Origin: Bacillota bacterium
GTDB taxonomy: Bacteria > Bacillota > Clostridia > Christensenellales > Christensenellaceae
Direction of reading: 5' to 3'
Assembly: GCA_023408315.1 (NCBI GenBank)
Contig: JAEYKI010000010.1
Coordinates: 3,613 to 67,612 of the forward strand
DNA length: 64,000 nt
The notes under the pieces were generated by a model. It was not told the DNA's origin. It did not search any database and saw nothing but the letters and a program-made list of their open reading frames with translations. Positions 18,230-27,316 of the stretch are shown piece after piece. A program made the position numbers and the translations under genes. Positions within the stretch are counted from its first letter, which is position 1, and each line of letters begins with the position of its first letter.

Positions 18230-19678
18230 GTGAAAAAACATTTGCTGATGGCCAGCTATCTGATCATCATTCTTTCCATTGTAGCCGGATTCATTGGTAT
18301 GGTTTATAAGGATACGGTGGCATACCAGGACCTGGCGGAGAGGCATTTAAAGAATATTTTAAGCCTTTCGGATACGGATATTTCTAATCATATAGAAAAC
18401 TCCATGACAAAACCCGTAATGGTATCCAAGACAATGGCAAACGACCAGTTTTTAAAAGAATGGCTTTCAGAAGAGCCGGGAAAAGCTGGCGATTCCGCAT
18501 ACATGGGGCAGTTGTACGGTTATTTGAAGGCTTACCAGGAAAAATACAATTATACAACGGTGTTTTGTATTTCTGCCAAGACCGGCAACTATTATTATCA
18601 GAACGGTTTTAACAAAACGGTTTCAAAGAACGACGAGCACGATGTATGGTATTATAATTTTATCAATTCGGGCCATGAATATGATATTGAGGTGGACACC
18701 AACCAGGTGAGCGGCAACAGCATTACCGTATTTGTAAATTTCCGTGTGGAGAGCAGTAGTGGCGAGCTTTTGGGCGTAATTGGCGTGGGGCTTCAGGTTG
18801 AAAAAATAGAGGATACCATCCGGTCTTATGAGAGGGATTACGGGCTTTCTGTTTATATCATCAATATTGGCGGCGCGGAGAACTCTTTTACCGGCAACAC
18901 CGATATATTCATTCGTGAAGACGAGCTGGCGAGGCGCACCGGAATTACGGATAAGATTGTTCTGGATAAGACCGGCGAGCCGAATATGCAATGGTTTACC
19001 ACCGGAGACAAGAGGATATGCCTGATTACAAAATATAACGCGACCCTTGGCTGGCGCCTTATTTTGGAAAAGGACACCAGCTCCATCAGCAAGGCGTTTC
19101 AGGACAGGGTGAAGGATAATATTATATTTATGGTCATAGCGCTTGTGGCATGCGTTTTGGTTACCACCGCCGTTTTTGTGAACTATAACGGGCGGATTAT
19201 GCGCATAGAAAACACGGACGAATTGACAGGACTTCCAAACAGGAAGCTGTTTGCAAAGCAGTATGCAGTGTTTGTGCGGAAGCACAGGGAACGGAAAAAG
19301 GCCATGTTTATGCTGGATATTGACCATTTTAAAAACATAAACGACACATACGGGCATGTGTTTGGCAACACGGTGCTGGAGGGAGTCGGCGAGAAACTGC
19401 GCGGCGCGATTAACAAGTATGGCATAGCGGCGCGGTGGGGCGGAGACGAGTTCCTTGGCGTGTTGGCGGCCACTCCGCAGGAAGCCAGGCAGATTTTTGA
19501 GCGGTATATGGATTCCAACAAGGACGGCAAACACGATGGAAACGGCTGCGTTACGGTAAGCATTGGGATTGCGGAGGTGAACCCAAAGCTTGATATGGAG
19601 GAAATGATTAAGAGAGCGGACGAAGCGATGTACCGCTCCAAAGAAGGCGGGCGGAACCGCATTACAATATTGGAATAA
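18230..19678 (+). CDS. membrane diguanylate cyclase with Cache-like sensor
   Basis: 482 residues: transmembrane helix (about 5-27), an extracellular Cache-like sensor domain (about 35-290, with a WYYNFINSG and GVIGVGLQVE core), a second helix (about 299-318), then a GGDEF domain with an intact GGDEF near residue 404 (RWGGDEFLGVL). It should make c-di-GMP in response to an external ligand. The start is a GTG, forced by an in-frame stop two codons upstream, with GGGAG eight bases before it. It probably belongs to the same operon as the GGDEF-EAL gene. Confidence 0.92.
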   Translation: MKKHLLMASYLIIILSIVAGFIGMVYKDTVAYQDLAERHLKNILSLSDTDISNHIENSMTKPVMVSKTMANDQFLKEWLSEEPGKAGDSAYMGQLYGYLKAYQEKYNYTTVFCISAKTGNYYYQNGFNKTVSKNDEHDVWYYNFINSGHEYDIEVDTNQVSGNSITVFVNFRVESSSGELLGVIGVGLQVEKIEDTIRSYERDYGLSVYIINIGGAENSFTGNTDIFIREDELARRTGITDKIVLDKTGEPNMQWFTTGDKRICLITKYNATLGWRLILEKDTSSISKAFQDRVKDNIIFMVIALVACVLVTTAVFVNYNGRIMRIENTDELTGLPNRKLFAKQYAVFVRKHRERKKAMFMLDIDHFKNINDTYGHVFGNTVLEGVGEKLRGAINKYGIAARWGGDEFLGVLAATPQEARQIFERYMDSNKDGKHDGNGCVTVSIGIAEVNPKLDMEEMIKRADEAMYRSKEGGRNRITILE

Positions 19679-19683
19679 TATAT

Positions 19684-19707
19684 AAAAGGGCGCGAAAGCC
19701 CTTTTTG
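19684..19707 (+). terminator. intrinsic terminator of the c-di-GMP gene pair
   Basis: AAAAGGGC and GCCCTTTT flank a six-base loop, ending in T5. Confidence 0.85.
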
Positions 19708-19820
19708 CTATCTGCCGCCTGATAAAATAAAACGGGCGGCGCGGCTGCACAGCCCGGTGGTTTTTTAGTATGAACGGGCGCGGGGGATTTACTGCATCGG
19801 GCAAGCCCCCCCCCGCCGGG

Positions 19821-20561
19821 TTAACGTTTGCTGTAGATAAAAGATAAATTGCGGCCAAAAGCCGATTCATACGTAGCTTTGGATATTGCAATTTTCCGGC
19901 CTGCAAATCTGGACGCAGGCTGTTTTATATTCTTTTCCTTTTGTTTTATGGAAGCCTGCGGCCCAGGGGATTCCTGCTTTTTTTGCTCAATACGGCTTGC
20001 AGGCGGCTCTTTTTGCATATCCGGGAAAACCTGCGCGTGTGAACCGCATCCGCAATCTTTCTGCGGGCCGATGTTGCCGGACGCGCGCGCCTTTTTGTGT
20101 TCGGGCGCTTTTTCATCCTGTTCCAGGCGGGTCACAGACGGCCCTTCCTGCACATCCGGGAAGGCATGCACCTTTGAACCGCATCCGCATCCGCAATCTT
20201 TCTGCGGGCCAATGTTGCCCGATATGGGAGCCTTTTTGTATTCCGGCATATCCACAGGTTCGTAAAAGCTTACAGAAGGCCCATCGTGCACATCCGGGCA
20301 AACTACTGCGTGGGTGTCTTGCGTATCCGGGCCGCAGACAATCCATGCGTCGCCCGTTTCAACATCCGCAGCAAAGTCTACGGAATATTCCAGGCAAAGC
20401 ATCTGGCTTACCGTATAAGAACATTCCGGGGTGTCTTGGGTGGGAATTTCCACAACCGGGTCGCCCACAAAATTGGTCTTTACGTGATTGATCTTTACAT
20501 CCGGCGAGACTTTTACGTTGGTTCCCACGCAGGTTTCATCCTGAATAATAGACGGTTCCAT
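19821..20561 (-). CDS. coat-like protein with Cys-Gly repeats
   Basis: 246 residues. The first 90 residues are homologous to the protein at 20641: SPDVKI, VGDPVVE, then a C-x-TVSQ-x-L-C-x-E-x-x-V-x-F core and a closing CG. After this come two copies of a unit containing KKA-x-x-SGNIGPQKDCGCG followed by FPDVQEGP-type sequence, and a basic tail. No signal peptide. I know of similar unnamed families in spore formers and suspect a spore or cell-surface role, but no function is established. The ATG at 20561 follows AAGGTGG; a GTG four codons upstream is possible. Confidence 0.65.
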   Translation of the reverse strand: MEPSIIQDETCVGTNVKVSPDVKINHVKTNFVGDPVVEIPTQDTPECSYTVSQMLCLEYSVDFAADVETGDAWIVCGPDTQDTHAVVCPDVHDGPSVSFYEPVDMPEYKKAPISGNIGPQKDCGCGCGSKVHAFPDVQEGPSVTRLEQDEKAPEHKKARASGNIGPQKDCGCGSHAQVFPDMQKEPPASRIEQKKQESPGPQASIKQKEKNIKQPASRFAGRKIAISKATYESAFGRNLSFIYSKR

Positions 20562-20640
20562 ATTTATTTCCACCTTCTTATACTTTTTGGTTTTTGATCT
20601 ATGATGTACCCTCCCTTTTGGGGGAAGGGTTATTTTGGGG

Positions 20641-20940
20641 TTATTTGCAGCTTCCGCAGTCGCCGTCGTCCTCTTTTAAATCGTCTGCTTTGGGTTCTCC
20701 GCATACAATTCCGTCGGACGCTGCGTCTACGTCTACATCAAAGGCCACCGGAACTTTTACTTCGATGCGCTGGCTTACAAAGAACGAGCAGGATTCCTGC
20801 GGTGTTCCATGGCAGCGGCCGATAAACGGTTCTCCCTTGCATTTAATAACAGGCTTTCCGATTTTTACATCCGGAGTGATTTTGACCTGTGCCTCCAGGC
20901 ATACCGTATCTTTGGCTATGGTAGAGCATTGCGTAAACAT
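20641..20940 (-). CDS. small coat-like protein, paralog of the neighbouring gene
   Basis: 99 residues with ITPDVKIGKPVIKCKGEPF, a C-x-FFVSQ core, VPVAFDVDVDA and a C-terminal CGSCK. It aligns over its length with the N-terminus of the protein at 19821, which lies downstream on the same strand, so the two are a duplicated pair, probably co-transcribed. The start ATG is preceded by AGGAGGT. Eight cysteines suggest disulfide cross-linking or metal binding. Function not recognised. Confidence 0.7.
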   Translation of the reverse strand: MFTQCSTIAKDTVCLEAQVKITPDVKIGKPVIKCKGEPFIGRCHGTPQESCSFFVSQRIEVKVPVAFDVDVDAASDGIVCGEPKADDLKEDDGDCGSCK

Positions 20941-21121
20941 TTTTAGTACCTCCTAAAGATTGAACTATATAATAATATTCTGTGTAGTTGAAATAAGTTA
21001 CAAAAAACACTGAAAAAGCAGATATATTATGGAATTTTAACTATAATGCTCTTGTTCTGGCGTTTGCGGAGGCTGTGCAAAACCAGGGGCAATGTGAATG
21101 ATATGAAAACAGAAGAACGGC

Positions 21122-21162
21122 AAAACAAAAGGATGCAGGCAGCGCCCGCATCCTTTTGTTTT
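21122..21162. terminator. strong bidirectional terminator
   Basis: AAAACAAAAGGATGC pairs perfectly with its complement around an 11-base loop; it ends the small leftward gene at 21175. Confidence 0.85.
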
Positions 21163-21174
21163 ATCCCCACATGC

Positions 21175-21327
21175 CTACCGTTTACGCTTTGGCCTGAGCA
21201 TCCGGGTCACAATTAAAATAACCCCGGCTGCCAGGAGAACCCATAAAAACCAGCCCAGGAAAGTCCAGGCGGCTACCTCCGCTATTATAAATATAAGGAT
21301 CAGAATGATCCCGATGAGTATTAACAT
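21175..21327 (-). CDS. 50-residue hydrophobic membrane protein
   Basis: Almost the whole chain is hydrophobic (two adjoining helices, MLILIGIILILIFII and WFLWVLLAAGVILIV), ending in a basic tail RMLRPKRKR, so it is an integral membrane miniprotein with a cytosolic C-terminus. The ATG at 21327 follows GGGAGGGG. Similar short proteins of unknown function are common in clostridia. Confidence 0.65.
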   Translation of the reverse strand: MLILIGIILILIFIIAEVAAWTFLGWFLWVLLAAGVILIVTRMLRPKRKR

Positions 21328-21534
21328 GGCTGCCCCTCCCAAAAAATAATGGAAACACAATTAAGTTATCCAAAAATTGCGTTGGATATGCATTATAAAA
21401 ACGCGCTCGGGCGGTTGACCGGCGGGCGGATATGTTTTTTTTAAAGGGTTTTGGGATAAAATGGAGAATATTGTATAGGCGAAAGGTTATCTGAATAAAT
21501 GCAAAGGTAAGCGGATATTTAACCAGGTGAGAAT

Positions 21535-22272
21535 ATGAACAATATTTATGACGACAATCAATTTTTTAATAAGTATGCGATGATGTTACGAAGCCAAAAG
21601 GGCTTATCCGGAGCGGGAGAATGGCATCAGTTCAAAGCCTTGTTTTCAGACTTAAATGGTAAGAGCGTACTCGATCTTGGATGCGGTTACGGCTGGCATT
21701 GTAAATATGCCGTGGAGTGCGGAGCAAAACATGTGCTGGGTATCGATTTGAGTGAAAAGATGATACATGAGGCAAAAGAAAAAAACAATGACCCCAAAAT
21801 CGTTTATCAGGTTTGCGGGCTTGATGATTATGATTATCCTGAAGATTCGTTCGATTGTGTAATTTCCAATCTGGTGCTTCATTACATTGCAGACATTGAT
21901 GCGATATTCAAAAAAATCTACCTGACGCTAAAAACGGGTGGCGTTTTTCTTCTTAATATTGAACATCCCGTCTTTACGGCAGGTTTGAATCAGGACTGGA
22001 TTTATGATTTAAATAGGAAACCACAGTATTGGCCGGTGAATAATTACTTTTATCCCGGAGAGCGAGTTACTCAATTCCTTGGGCAGACTGTTGTGAAACA
22101 GCATCACACACTGACGCAGATTTTGATGGGACTGTTAAATGCCGGCTTGCGGCTGGAAGTTGTTGAAGAAGCTACACCGGATTCCGACATGATGGGTCTA
22201 CCGGGCATGCCGGATGAGATGCGCCGCCCGATGATGTTGCTAATCAAATCGACGAAACAAGGAGTAAGATAG
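21535..22272 (+). CDS. class I SAM-dependent methyltransferase
   Basis: 245 residues. Motif I is clear (VLDLGCGYGWHC), with the acidic ribose-binding residue in GIDLSEKM and motif IV SNLVLHYI. The fold is that of the Methyltransf_11/25 group; the substrate is unknown. The ATG follows CCAGGTGAG. It is somewhat AT-richer than its neighbours and stands about 90 bases before the PNPOx-like gene on the same strand. Confidence 0.9.
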   Translation: MNNIYDDNQFFNKYAMMLRSQKGLSGAGEWHQFKALFSDLNGKSVLDLGCGYGWHCKYAVECGAKHVLGIDLSEKMIHEAKEKNNDPKIVYQVCGLDDYDYPEDSFDCVISNLVLHYIADIDAIFKKIYLTLKTGGVFLLNIEHPVFTAGLNQDWIYDLNRKPQYWPVNNYFYPGERVTQFLGQTVVKQHHTLTQILMGLLNAGLRLEVVEEATPDSDMMGLPGMPDEMRRPMMLLIKSTKQGVR

Positions 22273-22358
22273 AATGATAACGGATTGAATTAACTTGTAA
22301 TTAAACTAATAAACGGATGTCTCAGTTATACCGCTGCACAAATAAGGGGAAGGTGGAA

Positions 22359-22826
22359 ATGATGAATTATTTTAACGAGGCTGTTGAGGCAATGGCTGCG
22401 CTGTATGGAAAAGACGTGGTGATGCCTCTTGCTACCGTAAACAACGGAAAGGCAAATGTAAGGAATATAAACGCGTATTACAGGGACAAGTGTTTTTACG
22501 TTACCACATACGCGCTGAGCGAAAAGATGAAAGACATTGAATCAAACCCGTCCGTCGCGCTGTGCCACAATGTTTTTGTGGCGCATGGCCAGGGAAAAAA
22601 CATAGGCAATCCCCTTGAGGAATCCAACAGGAGTTTGCGGGACGAATTGAGGCAGGTGTTCTGCGCTTTTTATGACAGGCATGTGAACGAGGCGGACAAA
22701 AACACCTGCATTTTAAAAATAACGCTGACGGACGCGGTTGTATTTACCAACAATTATAAATACCGCGTTGATTTTAAAACCATGCAGGCCGGGCGGGAAG
22801 ACTTTATTGTTGATATTGTTTTTTAA
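22359..22826 (+). CDS. pyridoxamine 5'-phosphate oxidase-family protein
   Basis: 155 residues with the split-barrel flavin-binding fold: MPLATVNNGKANVRNIN, YVTTYALSEKM, NPSVALCHN and a C-terminal KYRVDFKTM. Family members bind FMN, F420 or heme; the specific reaction is not visible. The start is one of two adjacent ATGs (22359 or 22362) behind GGGGAAGGTGG. Convergent with the Dabb gene 48 bases further on. Confidence 0.8.
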   Translation: MMNYFNEAVEAMAALYGKDVVMPLATVNNGKANVRNINAYYRDKCFYVTTYALSEKMKDIESNPSVALCHNVFVAHGQGKNIGNPLEESNRSLRDELRQVFCAFYDRHVNEADKNTCILKITLTDAVVFTNNYKYRVDFKTMQAGREDFIVDIVF

Positions 22827-22874
22827 TATGTACGCGCCGCATGCCTGGGGTCGGAATCGGGGCGGGCCGCCGAA

Positions 22875-23177
22875 TCAGAACTCGTAATCCGCAACAACGC
22901 GGGCCTCGCGCGCGGCCTTTACAAACCCCTGCACCTTTTTGTGCTCCGGGTGGTTCTGGTATGCCTCCAGGGCTTCCATGGAATCGAACTCCGAGACCAG
23001 TACAGCGTCATATGCCATATCGGACGGGTTACTGTTTATGCCCACCTGCATGAACCTGATCTCCGGGATTTTGGCGGGCAGGGCTTCCAACCTCTCCTTG
23101 ATGATGGCGGCGTTTTGCGCCTTGCCGTTGCCTTCCGCAAAATCTTTCAGTTTCCACATGACAATGTGCTTGACCAT
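22875..23177 (-). CDS. Dabb (stress-responsive A/B barrel) domain protein
   Basis: 100 residues, a single Dabb domain: MVKHIVMWKLKDFA at the start, LPAKIPEIRFMQVGIN, DAVLVSEFDSMEALEAYQNHPEH near the middle. It should form a dimeric ferredoxin-like barrel in the cytosol. Function in clostridia is not established. Convergent with the PNPOx-like gene. Confidence 0.9.
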   Translation of the reverse strand: MVKHIVMWKLKDFAEGNGKAQNAAIIKERLEALPAKIPEIRFMQVGINSNPSDMAYDAVLVSEFDSMEALEAYQNHPEHKKVQGFVKAAREARVVADYEF

Positions 23178-23339
23178 TACAAAACCTCTTAAATCTTATT
23201 TATTCCATGATAACAGAGAATCAGCAAATGATACAGTTTATTTTATCTTTCAACCGGCAGGTTTTTTTGAAAGAAAAGAACAGGAAAAACGGGAATTATG
23301 CTATAATATACAATAAAATGGAACAAGGGGGAAGCCGGG

Positions 23340-24089
23340 ATGGAAGAATGTTTTGTACGGGGCAGGTCGCTGCCGGAGGCGTATCACAAGGCGCTGCGGG
23401 AGCTGTTTGAAAAGGGGGACGTCTTGAGCTGCAACGACTGGGAGACGCGGCAGAAGGAAGTCTCCATGACCTTTTATGTGGAGGAAGCCATGGCGGAGCC
23501 AATGGTAAGCATGTTCTGGATTGGCGGGCCGCGCGAGCTCCAGCAGTACAAGATGGAGATTTTGGACGGCATCCTTGATTTTGAGATAGGCCACGAAAAC
23601 AAATGGGAATACACCTATCACGCGCGGTTTGCGCACCAGCTCCCGTTTATTATAGCTGAACTGAAACGAAACCCGGACACGCGGCGGGCGATTATAAACA
23701 TCCGCGATTTTGAAGTGGACAGTGCGAACACGCATCCCGCGTGTTTGCAAAGCATGCAGTTTTTCATCCGCGAGGGCAAATTGCACCAGAAGGTGATGAT
23801 GCGCTCAAACGACGCGGCGGAGGCCACGTTTATGAACGCGTTTGCGTTTATTATGCTGCAGGAGAAGATTGCGGACGAAATTGGCGTGCCTGTGGGCAGC
23901 TACACGCACCGGGCCAACAGCTTCCACTGCTACGAAAAAGATTTTGAGCGGCTGGAAGGGTATATAAAAGGAATGGAACGCCCGGTGGAAAAGCAGACCT
24001 TTGTGTACGAAGGCTATTTTAAAGACCTGATGGAGGACTGCATACCCGAGATTGAGGCCATGGTGGAGGAACTGAAAGAAAGGGTGTAG
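23340..24089 (+). CDS. thymidylate synthase-like protein
   Basis: 249 residues, similar to the thymidylate synthase/dCMP hydroxymethylase fold. The nucleophile region reads HPACLQSMQFF, keeping the Cys but replacing the usual His after it, and the phosphate-binding region reads MMRSNDAAEATFMNAFAF where classical ThyA has QRSxDxxxGxPFN. It may be a divergent ThyA or a related pyrimidine-modifying enzyme. The ATG follows a purine-rich AAGGGGGAAG. No folate gene is adjacent. Confidence 0.8.
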   Translation: MEECFVRGRSLPEAYHKALRELFEKGDVLSCNDWETRQKEVSMTFYVEEAMAEPMVSMFWIGGPRELQQYKMEILDGILDFEIGHENKWEYTYHARFAHQLPFIIAELKRNPDTRRAIINIRDFEVDSANTHPACLQSMQFFIREGKLHQKVMMRSNDAAEATFMNAFAFIMLQEKIADEIGVPVGSYTHRANSFHCYEKDFERLEGYIKGMERPVEKQTFVYEGYFKDLMEDCIPEIEAMVEELKERV

Positions 24090-24136
24090 GCGGTTTTTGC
24101 TTTGCGAAAATAAAGCTGATGAATGGGAGATGTTTT

Positions 24137-25267
24137 ATGGAGGAAAGAAAAAACAGGCTAATATATATTGATTATATACGGCTGCTGGTGATTGTGCTGG
24201 TTGTGATGCAGCACCTTGCCGTTACATACACGGGCATGGGCGGCTGGTATTACAAGGAAGGCGCGCCTCTGGACCTGCTGACGCAAGGCACCTTTGGCTT
24301 TTACCAGAGCCTGACGCAGGGCTTTTTTATGGGCCTGCTGTTTTTGCTGGCGGGGTATTTTGTTCCGGCGGCATATGACAAAAAAGGTTTTGGAAAGTTT
24401 ATCCGCGACCGGCTTGTGCGCCTTGGCATACCCGCGCTGATCTACATGCTGGCGATTCATCCGCTGATTGTGTGCTACCTGCTTGGCTACGGCGTGCAGC
24501 AAGGGTTCTGGAGTTTTTATGCCGGATATATTGCCAGCCTGGACGTTTTGGGCGGCTCCGGGCCAATGTGGTTTGTGATCGCGCTGCTGCTGTTTACCGT
24601 GATCTATGGCGTTGTGCGCCTGCTGGTTCCGGCGCGGCCGGCAAAAACGGAGATGAAGCCCACAGCCAAAAGCTTATGGATGCTGATTCTGATTATTGCG
24701 GTGTGCGCGTTTTTGATCCGCATTGTGCAGCCCATTGGCACGAGCGTTTTTAACATGCAGATTTGCTATTTTGCCCAGTACATTGTTTTGTTCATTGCGG
24801 GCATATTGGCCTTCCGGCACAACCTGTTTGCCAAAATACCTTACAAGGCGGGCAAGAAGTGGCTGATATTTGGGGTTGTGTTTGGATTTGTAAGCTGGGC
24901 TTTTCTGATGATATTCGGCGGGGCGCTTGAAAACCAGGGCCCGCTGAACGGCGGGGTTACCTGGCAGAGCGCCGGATTTTCGATGTGGGAGTCTTTTGTT
25001 GCGGTGGCGGTTGGCGTGGGCCTGATTGCCGTGTTCCGGGAGAAATGCAGCAGGGAAAACAGATTTTTTAAAACGCTGTCTGACAATTCTTTTGCGGTGT
25101 ATATGTTCCACCCGCCCATTATTATTGCGGCGGCCCTGCTGTTTGCGCCCGTGGAGCTGCCCATTGCTGCCAAGTTTGCCGTTATGTGCGCCGTGTGCCT
25201 GCCGCTGTGCTTTTTGGCCGCGCATTATATCATACGCAGGATTCCGCTGCTTAAAAAGGTGATGTGA
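24137..25267 (+). CDS. acyltransferase family 3 membrane protein
   Basis: 376 residues with about ten transmembrane helices and the N-terminal signature IYIDYIRLLVIVLVVMQHLA of the acyltransferase 3 family, including the conserved His in the first helix, and a cytosolic RDRLVRLGIPAL loop. It probably moves an acetyl or similar group onto an extracellular sugar or lipid. ATG at 24137 with GGGAG seven bases upstream was chosen over an ATG six codons earlier. Confidence 0.88.
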   Translation: MEERKNRLIYIDYIRLLVIVLVVMQHLAVTYTGMGGWYYKEGAPLDLLTQGTFGFYQSLTQGFFMGLLFLLAGYFVPAAYDKKGFGKFIRDRLVRLGIPALIYMLAIHPLIVCYLLGYGVQQGFWSFYAGYIASLDVLGGSGPMWFVIALLLFTVIYGVVRLLVPARPAKTEMKPTAKSLWMLILIIAVCAFLIRIVQPIGTSVFNMQICYFAQYIVLFIAGILAFRHNLFAKIPYKAGKKWLIFGVVFGFVSWAFLMIFGGALENQGPLNGGVTWQSAGFSMWESFVAVAVGVGLIAVFREKCSRENRFFKTLSDNSFAVYMFHPPIIIAAALLFAPVELPIAAKFAVMCAVCLPLCFLAAHYIIRRIPLLKKVM

Positions 25268-25436
25268 GGCGGGGGCAAGAGTTCTTTTGATGAAAAATAA
25301 TAAAAGAGAAATGTGCGTTTTTTAAAATATATTAAGGTAATATTAGGGTCAATACTTCCATAATATTCTCGACGGGAAAATTGTTTTTATATTCCATAAA
25401 TTTGTAAGTTAATCGGCGGCACATATTCAGTTAGTA

Positions 25437-25466
25437 AACGGGCGATTTAATGAATGAGCCCGTTTT
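25437..25466 (+). terminator. probable terminator downstream of the acyltransferase
   Basis: AAACGGGC pairs with GCCCGTTT around a 13-base loop, with T5 at the end; about 170 bases after the stop codon. Confidence 0.6.
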
Positions 25467-25802
25467 TGCTTTGTTTGCAGCCGCCCGCACATACAAATTA
25501 GAATGGCGCAGTGCGCTGAAGGGCAACGTTTGTGTGGGTTATAAATTTGCGTATAATGGACAGGCAGGCAGTGGAGCAAGCGCGCCGCGGAATGGAATCT
25601 GCCAGAAACATTGGCAGACGTTGGAGACGGCATGGGGAGAAAGGCCCCAGGCCCCGCAGGGCCGTTTTAAGGAGGTTACGGGGGTATCGGGGGGCCTAAG
25701 GAGGGAAATCGGAATCCCTCCTGGCCCCCTGACAAAAAGGAAGCCCGCAGAGCCAAGCCCAAACATCCGGGCAAAGGCAGATTCATCATGCGCCGGGGTT
25801 TC
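25467..25802. other. gene-free stretch with a long GC-rich hairpin
   Basis: No convincing gene on either strand. At 25689-25730, GGGGGGCC-TAAGGAGGG faces CCCTCCT-GGCCCCC, a strong hairpin. The surrounding composition (runs of G and C, no ribosome site) fits an extragenic repeat unit that ends in the type 1 palindrome at 25803. Confidence 0.5.
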
Positions 25803-25832
25803 ACGGAGCGGTGTGGCCGCCGCTCCCTACAG
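25803..25832. repeat. dispersed palindromic repeat, type 1 (variant)
   Basis: GGAGCGGTG and its partner CCGCTCC, followed by CTACAG. Compared with the other copies, paired bases have changed on both sides, so the stem is kept. Confidence 0.7.
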
Positions 25833-25870
25833 GAGACGTCAAAAAGCGCCGGATTGCTTTGCTTTTAATA

Positions 25871-26506
25871 TTATCCGCCAATCACGCTGAACCGCTTTTG
25901 AATATGTTTGGCGTTTTCCAGTTCATCCACCATGGCGATTGCGTAATCCGCATAGCTGATGTAGCTTTCGCCTTTGCTGTTGAATATGGCTTCCTCGCCG
26001 CCCGGGATATAGGAACCTGTGCGGAGGCCGCTGGCATCGAGCACAACTGCGGGGCTTAAGAATGTCCACAGTACGTCGTTTCTTCCGCGGATATATTCCA
26101 GCGAATTTGCCATAGCCGTGGCCAGGGGCAGATATTCCGCAGGGAACTCTTTTGTCTGGAGCAATTGAACCGCATGGCTTGGGTCTGTGTACAGGCTGCC
26201 CGCGCCGCCGACGATCAACAGCCTTGTTTTGGTACCCGAAAGAATATCGCACAAATGGCTGGTGGTTGTGGTGAACAGCCCGAAATCCGCAGGGTTCCAG
26301 ACTCCGAACGCATCTACGACCGCGTCGAACGGGGCGAGGTCTTCTTTGGTTAAAGAGAGGATGTCTTTCTCAATCACCGGAAAGGCTGCCTCCGCCAGCT
26401 TTGCCTTGTTCCGAACGATACCAGCAACTTCGTGCCCCCGCGCCAAAGCCTCACGAACAATCAGTCCGCCCGCTTTTCCGTTTGCGCCTATAACTGCTAT
26501 TTTCAT
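25871..26506 (-). CDS. NAD(P)-binding Rossmann-fold protein, NmrA/YwnB-like
   Basis: 211 residues. The N-terminal IGANGKAGGLIVREALARGHEV is a GxxGxxG dinucleotide-binding loop; VVDAFG, LLIVGGAGSLY and WTFLSPAVV follow the pattern of atypical short-chain dehydrogenases that bind NAD(P)H without the full catalytic Tyr-Lys pair. It may be a redox sensor or reductase. ATG at 26506, GGAGG eight bases before it. Confidence 0.85.
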   Translation of the reverse strand: MKIAVIGANGKAGGLIVREALARGHEVAGIVRNKAKLAEAAFPVIEKDILSLTKEDLAPFDAVVDAFGVWNPADFGLFTTTTSHLCDILSGTKTRLLIVGGAGSLYTDPSHAVQLLQTKEFPAEYLPLATAMANSLEYIRGRNDVLWTFLSPAVVLDASGLRTGSYIPGGEEAIFNSKGESYISYADYAIAMVDELENAKHIQKRFSVIGG

Positions 26507-26627
26507 GTTATCAGCCTCCATATCATACTTTTTTTATTTTATAACTGTATTGGTATTGTAAACACATGCAAAAGTGAACTAACACGTAAAGTGTATTGAG
26601 CTTTTATTGGTTCTATGCTATTTGTTT

Positions 26628-26768
26628 GGGGGGCGCACCGGGGCGGAGCCGACCCCGCCGGCCGCGGATAAAGGGAAGTGGAAGCCTGCTGAATAGGAGG
26701 CTTCTCTCCTTCCACCGCAGAGCGCCCCAGCAAGACAAAGCAATGGAACCGGCGGTACGGATCCGCCG
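26628..26768. ncRNA. structured RNA or repeat candidate, nested stems
   Basis: In an otherwise gene-free stretch (26507-26902), stems nest in register: GGGGCGC (26630) with GCGCCCC (26722), GCGG (26664) with CCGC (26715), GGAAG (26674) with CTTCC (26709) and GAAGCCT (26681) with AGGCTTC (26698), plus a side hairpin GGGG/CCCC near 26640-26655. A separate hairpin CGGCGG/CCGCCG follows at 26750-26768. The strand is unknown. It could be a small RNA or a mobile palindromic unit. Confidence 0.4.
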
Positions 26769-26902
26769 ACGTTTAAAATGGCAGGGGAGCATCAATCGCT
26801 ATTTGATCTTTTGCTTATTATTTTGTGCATTAGTGTTATATCGCTAACTGTTTTTTTTATAATTACATATTATTTAAGTGATATATCGACGCGGAGGCTG
26901 AT

Positions 26903-27145
26903 ATGAACACGAGTGAATCCGTTGCATACAGAATTAAAGAATTATGTAAAAAGGCGGGAATTACGCCCAACGCGCTTAGTTATTTGTCTGCCGTACCGCA
27001 ATCAACTATTAAAAGCATCTTAATCGGGGAAAGCCTGAACCCCGGTATTGTAACAATCAAAAAGCTTTGCGACGGTTTGGATATAGACCTGAAAGAGTTT
27101 TTTGATTCCGATGTTTTTACGATGCTGGATCAGGAAATCCAATAG
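26903..27145 (+). CDS. Xre-family helix-turn-helix regulator
   Basis: 80 residues, almost entirely one Cro/C1-type HTH domain: YRIKELCKKAGITPNALSYL, then the recognition helix AVPQSTIKSIL and IVTIKKLCDGLDIDLKEFF. No ligand domain. ATG after CGGAGG. No clear partner gene adjoins, so its target is unknown; it may be autoregulatory. Confidence 0.9.
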   Translation: MNTSESVAYRIKELCKKAGITPNALSYLSAVPQSTIKSILIGESLNPGIVTIKKLCDGLDIDLKEFFDSDVFTMLDQEIQ

Positions 27146-27316
27146 CTGTTTCTCGCCTTGGAATTATGTCTGGCAGGCAAGAATTTTAAAAATCTTTTTT
27201 TTTTAGTATGTTTTGATATTATTTAATGCATTTTACCAGTTTTTATAGTATAATAAAATTAACATATCTATATATTAGAGGCAACATTTAAAAATTTCAT
27301 AAGTGGAGAAAAAATT

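Noticed and set aside
25450..25890. Open frame of 146 codons on the plus strand
   Set aside because: No usable ribosome site; it crosses a terminator, a long GC-rich hairpin and a type 1 palindrome, and overlaps the end of the NAD(P)-binding gene. Composition is that of repeat DNA.
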